From contig NC_090951.1 in the NCBI RefSeq assembly GCF_040807025.1, positions 6,262,001-6,326,000 of the forward strand: 64,000 nt of DNA, given 5' to 3'. The first letter of the stretch is position 1. Each line of letters begins with the position of its first letter. The notes beneath the pieces were generated by a model that made no database searches, was not told the DNA's origin, and saw only the letters and a list, made by a program, of their open reading frames with translations. The DNA is from Struthio camelus. Taxonomy: Eukaryota; Chordata; Aves; Struthioniformes; Struthionidae. Made by a program: the position numbers and the translations under genes. Below, piece after piece: positions 27,701-35,559 of the stretch.

Positions 27701-30700
27701 TAACTTTCAGAAGTTAAATCTTCTGCATTTCAGAAGACAGCAAGCAATGCATCTACATATTGGATATTTACACGCTGTTGGTGTTTACCGAGTTCTTGAT
27801 TCAGTAAAGTAAATAGAAGTGTGTTAATAACTCTAATAATGGCAGAATCAATAAAAATTTAAAAAACATTTAGAAGTTGATGTAGATCTAATACTTATGG
27901 AGTGCCACAGTAATGCAGACCATAATGGCATATATTATGTTTGCTCATGCTGTAGTCATCTGCTGCTGAAGAAAGCACAGTACTGAAACTTAATCTCTAA
28001 AATGTACACAGCAGGAACAATAAAAATTGTTTCCTAATTATTTCAGCTAATCAATACAGTATGAAGACAAAAAAGCACAAATAACAGAATCTCTCTTTTT
28101 TGTTCTAGGAAACTTACAAAATGTAGCTATACAATCATTATAATACGCCATATAGATACAACAAAGAAAATAATGAAACTAGATTCTTGCTTGAATAGCA
28201 TACAAAAAGATGTAATCTGAACAGTAGCCTCCCTCAGGCCTGTCGTGGTATTGCAAAATGGCCAAACCAGACCATAGAATTCAGCTAATTTTCTTTTTAG
28301 AATGAGATTAAAATCTACATCTCCAGATCCTACTGTTACATTTTTGCATTTGCGGTCAATCTAAATGCAGCTCTGCTGGGATTACTATTATAAAAGAGAG
28401 CATTAGCACTTCAAAAGCCATTGACTGTCTGAAATTCCTGTTTGAGAAAAATTTGAAAGAACATTTCTAAGGCTACTTACATAGTCAATATAAATCTTAG
28501 TCTGATAGCCTGATTCAGTCTCACACTGAAGTGAATGTGATTATAGGGGTCTTACTGGGGAAGCAAATTGGTTGAATGAAAACAGAAAGATGTAACTATT
28601 AGAGCACTGAGGTGAATACTGTTATTTTTTAGGGGCCTTCTTCACAAGTGCAGACCTGCAAAGTATCCGGCTTTATCCATACACCAACAGTCTCCACATC
28701 TTTGTCATTACAGCAGAAGTAATTTATTTCTTCTTTATTGTCTACTACATGGTAGTACAGGTGAGATCCAATGGGAACTTCTGGTGCCAGGTATTCTGTT
28801 GCTTCTCATTCTGATCTTGTTTACAAAACCTTTAGGCTGGTACTTGACTTCAGTAGTGCGGCAGTAGATCTGAATCAGACACTACATCTTTCTTAAAACA
28901 TAGGAAGGCAACACTTTACTTGGCAGGAATGCTTCTTTTGAGCAAGATAATGATAAATTAGTGCAAGATGTAGTTATATGGACAGGCAGTAGTCTGTTTT
29001 ACTGCAGAAGGGACAGTCCCAACCTTTAGAGGTGTATTATATGATATGGAGTTGCAGACTGGAACAGGAAAACTGTTTTCACAGGGAAGACTTATGAAGA
29101 CTCAGAAATGGAGATATTTCCACAGCAAGTGGAATCTCCTGGAGCTGGCCATTATACTGATTAGCTGGAGCGCCCTGTCAGTGTTTGTGAAGCGCACAGT
29201 CCTAGGGACCCGAGACATCAGCTACTACCAGGAACACAAAGAGGAGTAAGTATGAATGCTAGCTAGTCCGTTTTTTGTCAGTGTTGCTAATGCAGAAACA
29301 GATCTCTTTTCCCAGACAGCTAGTCTGGTCTTTGCCAGTGCTACCAATGCAGAAACAGACCTCTTTTCCCAGACAGCAGCTTGTCTGTGCTAGATAATGC
29401 CAGCCCATACGTCTATATTTATGAAGCGTGTAACCACTTCAGGTCTTGGATGTGATTCAGCAACACAATTTTCTTCTGATATTGCTCTAACAAAATCCAG
29501 CAGACTTGAGCACCAAGTCTCCTAGCCTAGCTGCTAGTACCCTAGCTGCATCACCCTTTTCTGAATCAGCAAGCCTTTCTGCTACAGGACATGCAGCCTA
29601 ATAGCACATAATCTGCCTCACCCTTCGTTGTATGTAACTGTTCTGTAGAGGACAATAATGGCTTGTTTTATACAGAATGGAAAACAATAATGACTGTTTA
29701 AAAAATATCGTCAAACAGGAAAGAGATCAAAGACTCGCAGACTAATTTAGGTAGGAAGGGACCTCACCAGGTCTCTGCTACAATCCCCTGCTTTTAGATC
29801 ATGTTGCTTGGGGCCTCATTTGGTTGAGTTTCCAGTACCTCGAAGAATAGAGATTCCACAGCCTTCCTGGACTACTCTCATTGTGAAAAAATGTTTTTTT
29901 CATATCCAGTTGGAATTTCTCTTGCTGCAATTTGTGACTATTGCCCCTTGTCCTTTTGCTGTACAGCTGCAAGAAGTGTGTAATTCCATCCTCTCTATAA
30001 CCACCCACTAGGTAGTTGAAGACAACAGTTAAATGCCTCCTTAGCTTTCCTTTCTCCAGGCTGAACAAACTTAGCTCCTTCATGCCCTTCTCATATGTGC
30101 TGTACTCCAAGCCCCTCACCCTCTCACTGGCCCCACACTGAACTCACTCCATTTTGTCAGTTCTCTTTCACTGGGGGACCCAAAACAGGACTCAGTATTC
30201 CAGGGGCAGCCTCACAAGTGCTGAATGAGAGGAGAGAATAATCACTTCCTTTCACCTGATGGCTATGTTCTTGCTCATGGTAGCATGCATATACCATATA
30301 CGTATATGTGATAGCCTACACTAGCATTGCAGTTCTTTAAAGCTTTTTCTGGTCACCTCTGTTGTAAAAAAAATAGCTGTTTTTAACCTGTGACTAACTG
30401 AAAATCAGCAGCATTTTGGTTATATCCTCAACACTCTCTCAGCTCTGGTTAATGCTGATATAAAACTCTGCCATTTACTACTGACCTTTTGTCTGCGCAC
30501 AGCAGCAAGTATGGAAAGGAACACTCAAGCAAGAACTCAAGTTAGCCCTGCGCTGAAAACAAGTCCAGAGTGACAGGCTTTTCCAGTATACTCATTCATG
30601 CAGTTCAAAGGCTTCTATGTGCATTGTTTAATAGATCTCTTTTTTTTTTTTCCTAACAGCTGTGTAAGCTTTAATGAAACAGCAACAGCTGATGCAGTTC

Positions 30701-33700
30701 TCGGGTACCTGATTGCTTTCCTAGTACTTCTCTCCACAGTGAAACTGTGGCATCTACTGAGGCTCAACCCCAAACTAAACATGATCACTTCAACCCTAAG
30801 GAGGGCCTGGGGTGATATCTCTGGCTTCATCACTGTTATTGCAATCATGTTCCTAGCCTATTCCATTGCCGTGAGTACCACTGTGGTTTCTATTGCTTGC
30901 AGTCTGTATCCAGGTACTTGCAGATTAAATGACTTGTTCCTGAATGGTGAAAGCAATGTAGGTTTGAAAAGTAAAACTGAATAAAGCTGTCTATCTGAAT
31001 CTTAGGTTAGCAGCTTGATGGCTGCAATATACTGCCTGGAGTCTGACTCTTCGGTATAAGTGAAAGATAAGCTAAAATATCCACTTGCCTGTTCTTTGCA
31101 AATTGAAATTTAGAATGTGTAATAGTTGTGATAAAGAGCAAAGTATAGTGAAGCTCATTTTCTGGATAAAGCTCAAATCGGGGAGAGCATATGAAGTGCC
31201 ATTTTCTGTTTGGCTGTTTTTAAGTGGGAAATAATTATTTTTCTACCTACTATAGGAATTATGTAGATAAACTATTATGAAAATAAACCGTTCTTTTTCC
31301 TTTTGATGAGACTAAGGGATTATTTGACTGCAACTCTTTATATATATTCACTGTTTTATCTGAAAGTTTCGTGTAAATGTTCTGGCAGAGGGATGTGGGA
31401 AATTCAGCACATCTCACTCGCTAAACCACCGAAATGCTTTAGTGGAAACCCTTTAAACCAGATCAAACCTGTAATGTGAAGGGCACTTCTGTGACAAACA
31501 GGACCTGCTGCAGTCTCTTTCTGCCTGACCTCATGCTCCTAATCTCCCCCTTCCCCATCACTGACGCTCTAGCAATTGAACAGCTTTGTGCACCAATATG
31601 GCCGCAAACTTAGCAAGTAAAATAAGTGATAAGATTTTGTCTGGATCAGTTCCCATCACCCAGCCTGCTGTCATGTCATGCAGGTGCTGGCGTAGTGAAA
31701 GAGGGAGGCAGGAATATGTATGTAGGGAAGAAAAGGTGAGACTGCAGCAGCCCCCATTTAAATTAGCGTAGGCTATTGTGAAGCTGTGTCCTTCCGACAC
31801 ATGTAGGCCCACAAGATATAAATGAAGAAAATAACACCTTGGTTGCTGAGTGCAAACAAGCAAGCTACGTATCTGAAAGGGTGAGTGGACTGTGCACTCA
31901 CAGCAAGTGTTTGTAACTGTGATGAATTTAGCCAATTGTGCAGAGATAAAACTGGTACTTGGGAGGTGGGCTAAATTACTTTCATGATTTTGTCATGCCT
32001 TTGCAGTTCTTTTACATACCTAGTGGCAAGCTGAGCAGGCATAAGACATTCACACACCAAGAGATAAAAGAAAAAGGTCTTACAGTTAAAGCACATTCAG
32101 GAATCGCAGAATCACAGAACGGTTGAGGTTGGAAGGGACCTCTGGAGATCATCTAGTCCAACCCCTCTGCTCAAGCAGGGTCACCTAGAGCACATTGCCC
32201 AGGATTGCGTCCAGATGGCTTCTGAATATCTCCAGGGAACGACACTCCACAACCTCTCTGGGCAACCTGTGCCAGTGCTCAGTCACCCTCAGTTTTTCGT
32301 CATGTTCAAATGGGACTTCCTGTGTTTCAGTTTGTGCCCGTTGCCTCTCGTCCTATCGCTAGGAGCCACGGAGAAGAGTCTGGCCCCGTCCTCTCAACAC
32401 CCTCCCTGCAGATACTTGTACACATGGATCAGATCCCCCCTCAGTCTTCTCCTCTCCAGGCTGAGCAGGCCCAGCTCTCTCAGCCTTTCCTCATAGGAGA
32501 GATGCTCCTGTCCCTTAATCATCTTAGTAGACCTTCGCTGGACTCGCTCCAGGAAGTGCAAATCCAGTTCTTACCTCTAGTCTAGTCTTCTTCTATGACC
32601 TTGTCAGGTGTTTTCCCTAACTGTATATCCAAAAAAACCCAAAAAACTTCATGTGACTGCAGTGAGAAAGCTTTTCAGAGAAAGCTCTCCTTAGTTGATA
32701 ATAGTCACTAGTTACGTTTGCAGCAAGTACTATGGTGCAAGGTATGTCTTCTTTCCTCTGCAGACAAACCTGATATTTGGCTGGAAGCTCTACTCTTACA
32801 AAACTCTTTTTGATTCAGCAGAGACGATGGTCAGTCTTCAGCTAGGAATCTTCAACTATGAGGAGGTACCATCTCTAACTTTGAGAAGTTTATTATTTCT
32901 ATCATTAGCATCTCAGATATCCAGTCATCAAATATGCTTTGAACTAGCAAATGGAAAGACTTTCAATTAGTGATAGATATGAATCTAATTTTGCAAGCTC
33001 TAGAGTCTCCTAAAGCAGACACCCTTTCTCAAGAGAAGAAAAGGGCATTAGATGAAATATACCTCAAGTCCCATTCTGAACATCAGTACACTCATAATAA
33101 ACCTTTCATGGAGAGAGGTGCTCGCATTTTAACTAGGTATGTTGCTTACAGACTGCTGGAAAGGTTTGAAGCAATTCCCTTAGAAAGCTATAGGCAGAAA
33201 AGTGACTGACACCCTGCATTTGTTCTGAACACTGACCCATCAGCTTCCAAAGAAAGACAAGGCCTTCCACAACAAAGGCACTTTGTTCCATTTATTTTTA
33301 TTATTCTTGAGCTTTTCATTAAGTTCTTTCAAATGTTACAATAGCCTTCAGATAAATCTTTGTGGATTCAACTAGTTTTCAGACATCTCTGACTGTGAAG
33401 TCCTCCCTGGTGGATTTTTTTTTTATACCGTGGATCCAACAGGGTATGGGTATGTTTTTCACTTCTACATCCCACTCATGTTGCTAATCGTGAACATATA
33501 TTCCTATGTTACAGCTTACATGAAAATGAGGTTTTTGAATTTCTGTACAATCCTTAGTTGGTATGTGTCCATGACAGTATGACTGAGTTTCTTTGTAAAG
33601 ATACTATTAAGCACAAGCACATAGAGATTTCATTTATACTTTGATAGCTGAGGCATGATGGAGCTTAGTTGTTCGTTCTGTGGAACAGATCTCCAGGAAC

Positions 33701-35153
33701 AGATCTCCAGGCTTGCCAACTTTCATATGAAACTTTCACACCATTATATTGACATGCAAACATTTAAAAAAACCCACAAAGATTGCCCATATTTGTATAC
33801 CATAAAAATATTCTATCCTTTGTACTATACTGTATCAAAGTATGAAAATGACTAAAGGAGAAAAATATGAGTGTGTAACTATATATAAACTATAATATAT
33901 AAAATAAATTATTAGCTACAAGGATTTTCAAACTTACAAACTCCTTTTTTGAGTGTTAAACTGCTTATATGTATACCCTTTTGTTATAACCAAAATATGA
34001 TGCCTTACCTTATTAATACTACAGGTCTTGGACTACAATCCAATTTTAGGCTCCTTCTTAATTGGATCCTGCATCATTTTCATGACATTTGTGGTGCTGA
34101 ATTTGTTCATTTCAGTGATTCTGGTTGCTTTCAGCGAGGAGCAGAAGCATTATCAGGTGTGTTCATCTAAGCTCTTCTGCTGTTCTTTAACGCTTCTTGT
34201 GCAGTGCTTACTCGTGACTCAGACGTTTCACCATCTGATGAAATGCATGTGAACTCTGTCTTGCTCTTAAGAAGTCAACATTTATGCATAAAGAACACTT
34301 CAGATCCGCACTACCCATTTCCATTCAGATAAGTCTCTGTTCAGAGTTAGTACCAAATCTTATTTGTAGTCTATATTATGTTCACATACTAAATCCAGCA
34401 AAAAAACAAAACAAAACAAAACCAAAAAAGCTTGGACTCGTGTCCTAGCTTCATCAAAAGCAGTGCCAAAACTACTACTGTCCTCATGAGGACTACACAG
34501 CTCCTTTTTAAAATGTCACTACAAGTGTCTGACTCATTCAAGTTATTGATAGCATGGTGTGAAATCCAGCTTAGTACTACGGTACTGTCCAAGAGTCCTT
34601 AATGAACGTTTCACTTTGTAAATGAAGTCAAGGGAGAAGAAAGCAAAGGAAATGACCAACAGAAAATAAGATATGCTTAGTCTGTCTTATTTATGGCATC
34701 TGGAAATGACAGGCTGCTAGTTGTATACACCACTGGTCGTACGGCAGTTAGCTAGTGAACTCCAGGCTCCAGTGGCAAGATTTCCACAGGCTTTTGACAG
34801 GGCCAAAATTTCTTCTATCATGTACATATTCATCTGCAGGCTGCCCAGGACTTTTGTCTTGATAAAAATATTTGCATGACGTTCTGCTTTGGCAGATACT
34901 CATGCTCTGCCTAGAGTGACATTTGGCTCACTTCATGTCAAGTACGGATTTCTTCTTGTAACTTTCTCTGGTTTCAGCAGAGCCTGTGGACGTTTCTGGT
35001 CCGTGTGTCCTAGTAACTCATTTCTGCTGTAATTCCTTTTAGGCTTCAGAAGAAGAGGAGATTGTTGATCTAATGCTAATGAAACTTTTCAGTTTCTTCG
35101 GGATTAAATGCAAGAAGGAAGAGAAGCCAATCGCTAATGATCAACTGGAATAA
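178..35153 (+). CDS. PKD1L2: PKD1L2, polycystin-1-like 2 (3' part, 37 coding exons)
   Basis: Polycystin-1-family membrane protein of the receptor/cation-channel type. Joining the splice-bounded exons gives about 2,158 codons: end of a PKD-like domain (178-407), REJ region (about 1084-12899), GAIN/GPS (14074-16330), first membrane helix (about 16380-16460), PLAT (17132-18272), further membrane helices (18819-22696), the polycystin extracellular domain (24994-27686) and the six-helix channel module (24994-34156) with a short acidic and lysine-rich tail. The human protein is about 2,460 residues, so roughly the first 300 (C-type lectin and SUEL-type lectin domains) lie upstream. PKD1L2 is chosen over PKD1L1 or PKD1L3 because GCSH follows directly on the same strand. 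Exon phases agree at 35 of 36 junctions. The exception is the exon at 3327-3444, where an apparent frameshift gives a TAA at 3356. Human PKD1L2 is catalogued as a gene/pseudogene polymorphism, so loss of function would not be surprising. The rest of the frame looks constrained. Confidence 0.93.
1084..1488 (+). CDS. PKD1L2: PKD1L2 exon 2 of window: REJ-side ectodomain
   Basis: Acceptor CTTTTTGCAG, donor GAAG|GTACAG, length 405 (phase 1 in, phase 1 out). Encodes an ectodomain stretch rich in N-glycosylation motifs (NMT, NLT, NST, NTT, NVS, NET). Confidence 0.85.
1647..1745 (+). CDS. PKD1L2: PKD1L2 exon 3 of window
   Basis: Acceptor CTACTCTAG, donor GAAG|GTAATT, 99 bases. Encodes [20 protein letters not shown] and ends in LKE plus one base. 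This exon leaves phase 1, which the next recognised exon does not continue cleanly (see the frameshift finding). Confidence 0.85.
3327..3444 (+). CDS. PKD1L2: PKD1L2 exon 4 of window, apparently frameshifted
   Basis: The acceptor TTTATTATTTAG at 3326 continues the previous exon's phase as [10 protein letters not shown] and then meets TAA at 3356-3358. The +1 frame from 3354 on encodes [16 protein letters not shown] and a WSCG end, typical PKD1L2 sequence, and its donor TGTG|GTACGT is in phase with the next exon. One extra base or two missing bases near 3350-3356, within a short TA run, would explain it. Alternatives are an unrecognised small exon between 1746 and 3326, or a sequencing error. 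Confidence 0.8.
3657..3700. repeat. (TG)n microsatellite
   Basis: About 21 uninterrupted TG units, with imperfect TG-rich sequence on to about 3726. Lies in the intron between exons 4 and 5 of the window. Confidence 0.97.
4190..4397 (+). CDS. PKD1L2: PKD1L2 exon 5 of window: REJ region
   Basis: Acceptor TTTGTGCAG, donor ATCAG|GTGTGA. Encodes [13 protein letters not shown] and [14 protein letters not shown], a cysteine-rich REJ segment. Phase 1 in and phase 2 out, both matched. Confidence 0.92.
5145..5265 (+). CDS. PKD1L2: PKD1L2 exon 6 of window: REJ region
   Basis: Acceptor CATCCTTACAG, donor CCAAG|GTAAGT. Encodes [18 protein letters not shown] and [10 protein letters not shown]; the paired cysteines and the NWYLDN motif are characteristic of REJ modules. 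Confidence 0.92.
5844..5985 (+). CDS. PKD1L2: PKD1L2 exon 7 of window: REJ region
   Basis: The acceptor CATTTTCTAG at 5843 keeps phase 0; the nearer AG at 5872 would give a stop and is not used. Encodes [20 protein letters not shown]. Donor ACAG|GTAGGG leaves one base. Confidence 0.88.
6504..6704 (+). CDS. PKD1L2: PKD1L2 exon 8 of window: REJ region
   Basis: Acceptor CAATTCCTAG, donor CCAA|GTACGT. Encodes [20 protein letters not shown] and [18 protein letters not shown]-type sequence. Phase 1 in and out. Confidence 0.9.
6917..7062 (+). CDS. PKD1L2: PKD1L2 exon 9 of window: REJ region
   Basis: Acceptor CTTATTTCAG, donor GTGAAG|GTATGC. Encodes [20 protein letters not shown] and [12 protein letters not shown]. 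Phase 1 in, 0 out. Confidence 0.92.
7621..7736 (+). pseudogene. Decayed duplicate of the PKD1L2 exon at 7911-8105
   Basis: About 103 bases from GTATCTGAGAAGGCAAACAT onward match the central part of the next exon at about 90% identity (10 mismatches by eye), in the same orientation, about 320 bases upstream. Both ends of the exon are missing and no splice donor follows, so it is not expected to be used. Confidence 0.9.
7911..8105 (+). CDS. PKD1L2: PKD1L2 exon 10 of window: REJ region
   Basis: Acceptor TTCTTCCTCAG, donor AAAGAG|GTCAGC, 65 whole codons. Encodes [21 protein letters not shown] decayed copy of its middle lies about 300 bases upstream in the intron. Confidence 0.92.
9490..9615 (+). 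CDS. PKD1L2: PKD1L2 exon 11 of window
   Basis: Acceptor TTTTTAACCCAAG, donor GCACAG|GTAACA, 42 whole codons. Encodes [20 protein letters not shown] and a helical [14 protein letters not shown] stretch, the helical start of a GAIN-type domain. Confidence 0.9.
10621..10803 (+). CDS. PKD1L2: PKD1L2 exon 12 of window
   Basis: Acceptor TTATTTCCCATGCAG, donor GAACAG|GTAATT, 61 whole codons. Encodes [20 protein letters not shown], an amphipathic helical segment before the GAIN core. Confidence 0.92.
11870..11994 (+). CDS. PKD1L2: PKD1L2 exon 13 of window
   Basis: Acceptor ATCCTTTTCCAG, donor AACAG|GTAATA. Encodes [20 protein letters not shown] and the conserved [10 protein letters not shown]. Phase 0 in, 2 out. 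Confidence 0.92.
12773..12899 (+). CDS. PKD1L2: PKD1L2 exon 14 of window, GC splice donor
   Basis: Acceptor AACTGCGGACAG has a poor pyrimidine tract. Encodes [16 protein letters not shown] and VDIR. No GT fits, but AAGG|GCAAGT at 12900 is the optimal GC-donor consensus and joins VDIR to MVSF of the next exon in phase 0. Confidence 0.87.
14074..14208 (+). CDS. PKD1L2: PKD1L2 exon 15 of window: GAIN domain
   Basis: Acceptor CTTGCTAATAG, donor ATCGAG|GTATAC, 45 whole codons. Encodes [20 protein letters not shown], the NPF...GTVGGLS signature of polycystin GAIN domains. Confidence 0.92.
14944..15169 (+). CDS. PKD1L2: PKD1L2 exon 16 of window: GAIN domain
   Basis: Weak acceptor GATTAAAAATAG, donor GGAG|GTAAGA. 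Encodes [20 protein letters not shown] and [16 protein letters not shown]. Phase 0 in, 1 out. Confidence 0.9.
15608..15801 (+). CDS. PKD1L2: PKD1L2 exon 17 of window: GPS start
   Basis: Acceptor ATTTATGTTCAAG, donor TGTCAT|GTAAGT. Encodes [15 protein letters not shown] and [17 protein letters not shown], the first half of the GPS motif with its Cys-x-x-Trp and Trp-x-x-x-Gly-Cys pattern. Confidence 0.94.
16246..16476 (+). CDS. PKD1L2: PKD1L2 exon 18 of window: GPS cleavage site and first TM helix
   Basis: Acceptor CTGGTTTTCAG, donor GCCAAA|GTAAGT, 77 whole codons. Encodes [10 protein letters not shown], the GPS cleavage site with autoproteolysis expected between L and T, then the hydrophobic [20 protein letters not shown] followed by RRK, a single membrane helix with positive inside. 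Confidence 0.95.
17132..17233 (+). CDS. PKD1L2: PKD1L2 exon 19 of window: PLAT domain start
   Basis: Acceptor GTCGCTCTGCAG, donor TCTAAG|GTACTG, 34 whole codons. Encodes [20 protein letters not shown], the first strand and loop of the PLAT/LH2 lipid-binding domain. Confidence 0.94.
17451..17629 (+). CDS. PKD1L2: PKD1L2 exon 20 of window: PLAT domain
   Basis: Acceptor CTGTTCTCCAG, donor CCTG|GTAAGT. Encodes [23 protein letters not shown] and [12 protein letters not shown], core PLAT strands. Phase 0 in, 2 out. Confidence 0.94.
18126..18272 (+). CDS. PKD1L2: PKD1L2 exon 21 of window: PLAT domain end
   Basis: Acceptor TTTTTCTTACAG, donor TTCAG|GTAAAT. Encodes [20 protein letters not shown] and [11 protein letters not shown], the last PLAT strands. 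Phase 2 in and out. Confidence 0.95.
18420..18465. repeat. 23-bp tandem duplication
   Basis: Two adjacent copies of AGGAAGGATGGTTAGCTAAG plus TCT, differing at one base, in the intron after exon 21. Confidence 0.9.
18819..19018 (+). CDS. PKD1L2: PKD1L2 exon 22 of window: second TM helix
   Basis: Acceptor CCTCCTTCCCAG, donor CCTGG|GTAATA. Encodes [30 protein letters not shown] and the helix [18 protein letters not shown]. The basic stretch before the helix is the usual polycystin-1 arrangement. Confidence 0.95.
19165..19391 (+). CDS. PKD1L2: PKD1L2 exon 23 of window: third TM helix, GC splice donor
   Basis: Acceptor TTGATCTTGACAG. Encodes [20 protein letters not shown] and a cytosolic linker rich in Pro, Ser and Thr. 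The frame ends VIK at AAAG|GCAAGT, a GC donor at 19392; the next exon resumes DIRRIASSL in phase 0. Confidence 0.9.
19994..20210 (+). CDS. PKD1L2: PKD1L2 exon 24 of window: cytosolic loop
   Basis: Acceptor TGTCTTTTCTAG, donor CAAG|GTAGGT. Encodes [20 protein letters not shown] and [16 protein letters not shown]. Phase 0 in, 1 out. Confidence 0.93.
20893..21121 (+). CDS. PKD1L2: PKD1L2 exon 25 of window: cytosolic loop
   Basis: Acceptor TTTACTTGCAG, donor GAGAG|GTAACC. Encodes a charged, partly helical loop with [20 protein letters not shown] and [16 protein letters not shown]. Phase 1 in, 2 out. Confidence 0.93.
21912..22143 (+). CDS. PKD1L2: PKD1L2 exon 26 of window: TM helices
   Basis: Acceptor GTGGACTCTCAAG, donor TTAAAG|GTGAGA. 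Encodes [20 protein letters not shown] and [20 protein letters not shown], two membrane segments with the conserved SFFES...TQP motif. Phase 2 in, 0 out. Confidence 0.95.
22600..22696 (+). CDS. PKD1L2: PKD1L2 exon 27 of window: end of TM helix
   Basis: Acceptor TTCTTTCCAG, donor CCAG|GTAACT. Encodes [20 protein letters not shown], completing the helix begun in the previous exon. Phase 0 in, 1 out. Confidence 0.92.
24171..24311 (+). CDS. PKD1L2: PKD1L2 exon 28 of window: linker before channel module
   Basis: Acceptor CTCTCTCTTACAG, donor CCTGG|GTATAA. Encodes [15 protein letters not shown] and [13 protein letters not shown]. Phase 1 in and out. Confidence 0.93.
24994..25179 (+). CDS. PKD1L2: PKD1L2 exon 29 of window: channel TM helix and start of extracellular polycystin domain
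   Basis: Acceptor TCTTTTCCAG, donor AAAG|GTGCAG. Encodes [20 protein letters not shown], the first helix of the channel module, then [10 protein letters not shown] and [15 protein letters not shown]. Phase 1 in and out. Confidence 0.95.
26197..26524 (+). CDS. PKD1L2: PKD1L2 exon 30 of window: extracellular polycystin (TOP) domain
   Basis: Acceptor CATCTCCTGTTTAG, donor TCCAG|GTACCA. Encodes [33 protein letters not shown] and other conserved parts of the large polycystin loop between channel helices 1 and 2. Phase 1 in, 2 out. Confidence 0.96.
27553..27686 (+). CDS. PKD1L2: PKD1L2 exon 31 of window: end of TOP domain
   Basis: Acceptor TTTTTTTGGCAG, donor TTTAG|GTGAGA. Encodes [20 protein letters not shown] and [14 protein letters not shown], the conserved WLD.TR...EFT.YN motif of polycystins. 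Phase 2 in, 1 out. Confidence 0.96.
28633..28760 (+). CDS. PKD1L2: PKD1L2 exon 32 of window: channel TM helix 2
   Basis: Acceptor GTTATTTTTTAG, donor GTACAG|GTGAGA. Encodes [20 protein letters not shown], a clear membrane helix. Phase 1 in, 0 out. Confidence 0.95.
29085..29245 (+). CDS. PKD1L2: PKD1L2 exon 33 of window: channel TM helix 3
   Basis: Acceptor AACTGTTTTCACAG, donor GAGGA|GTAAGT. Encodes [20 protein letters not shown] followed by VKR; the WNLLEL motif is shared by polycystin channels. Phase 0 in, 2 out. Confidence 0.95.
29279..29390. repeat. Tandem duplication with period of about 57 bp
   Basis: Two diverged copies share AATGCAGAAACAGA and CTCTTTTCCCAGACAGC. They begin about 33 bases after the donor of exon 33. 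Confidence 0.9.
29728..30285 (-). mobile_element. CR1 LINE fragment, old
   Basis: Reads as the reverse complement of a CR1 3' end: GTAGGAAGGGACCTC near the 5' side, then the diagnostic TTTCTCCAGGCTGAACAAAC and CAGTATTCCAGGGGCAGCCT blocks. Diverged and 5'-truncated. Lies in the PKD1L2 intron between exons 33 and 34. Confidence 0.88.
30660..30870 (+). CDS. PKD1L2: PKD1L2 exon 34 of window: channel TM helices 4 and 5
   Basis: Acceptor TTTTTTCCTAACAG, donor ATTGCC|GTGAGT. Encodes [20 protein letters not shown], then [18 protein letters not shown]. Phase 2 in, 0 out. Confidence 0.95.
32101..32568 (-). mobile_element. CR1 LINE 3' end
   Basis: Begins GAATCGCAGAATCACAGAAC, the reverse complement of the CR1 terminal octamers, then GGTTGGAAGGGACCTCTGGA and TCATCTAGTCCAACCCC. 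Continues through CTCCAGGCTGAGCAGGCCCA to CCTTCGCTGGACTCGCTCCA. 5'-truncated, in the intron before exon 35. Confidence 0.95.
32764..32865 (+). CDS. PKD1L2: PKD1L2 exon 35 of window: pore helix region
   Basis: Acceptor TTTCCTCTGCAG, donor GAGGAG|GTACCA, 34 whole codons. Encodes [20 protein letters not shown], which aligns with the pore-helix segment of polycystin channels. Confidence 0.95.
34025..34156 (+). CDS. PKD1L2: PKD1L2 exon 36 of window: last channel TM helix
   Basis: Acceptor TTAATACTACAG, donor TATCAG|GTGTGT, 44 whole codons. Encodes [20 protein letters not shown] and [18 protein letters not shown], the S6-like helix with its conserved LN.F motif. Confidence 0.95.
35043..35153 (+). 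CDS. PKD1L2: PKD1L2 last coding exon: cytosolic tail
   Basis: Acceptor AATTCCTTTTAG. Encodes [20 protein letters not shown] and [13 protein letters not shown], ending at TAA 35151-35153. The tail is short for a polycystin-1-like protein, and no coiled coil is seen. Confidence 0.94.
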   Translation, partial: ASEEEEIVDLMLMKLFSFFGIKCKKEEKPIANDQLE

Positions 35154-35356
35154 CCTGTCAACAACGAATTGGTAACCACAATGAAAAAGTGCTTTGCTCA
35201 CGGATGAAAGAGCTTACTTTTTAACTATCAGCTTCAGTGACTACAGCGGCTTCTGACTAAAACGCTGTCCTTTCAAGAGCTGTGCCACGCAACCAACACA
35301 CCGCTGCTGCCTGCTGTTATTACGGTGTGCTAGCCAACAAGTAATACCAGATCTAA

Positions 35357-35412
35357 AATAAAATGTCCCGAAGTGCATGCTTCCCGTAGACTTAGCATCT
35401 GTATTTAATAAA
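35357..35412 (+). terminator. PKD1L2 poly(A) signals
   Basis: AATAAA at 35357-35362 and again at 35407-35412, about 200 and 260 bases after the PKD1L2 stop. Cleavage is expected before about 35440, immediately upstream of the GCSH CpG island. Confidence 0.7.
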
Positions 35413-35559
35413 CACCAAGCGTTTGTTGCACGGTTTGTCCAAGACCAATTGCTTTGTCGACGAGGCGCCTTCGAAAGATGGCGCTCCAGTTACCGATCTA
35501 CGCCTAAAACGCCTGGAAAGGCTTAAAACGTAACTCAGGCCCGCGTTGGGTCGCCAGTC

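Noticed and set aside
29799-30119. 106-codon minus-strand ORF
   Set aside because: Part of the old CR1 fragment.
30296-30309. 14-bp perfect palindrome CATATACGTATATG
   Set aside because: Short AT-rich palindromes are common by chance in this composition.
32215-32585. Two overlapping 90-codon ORFs
   Set aside because: They fall entirely within the CR1 copy in antisense orientation and are not a gene.
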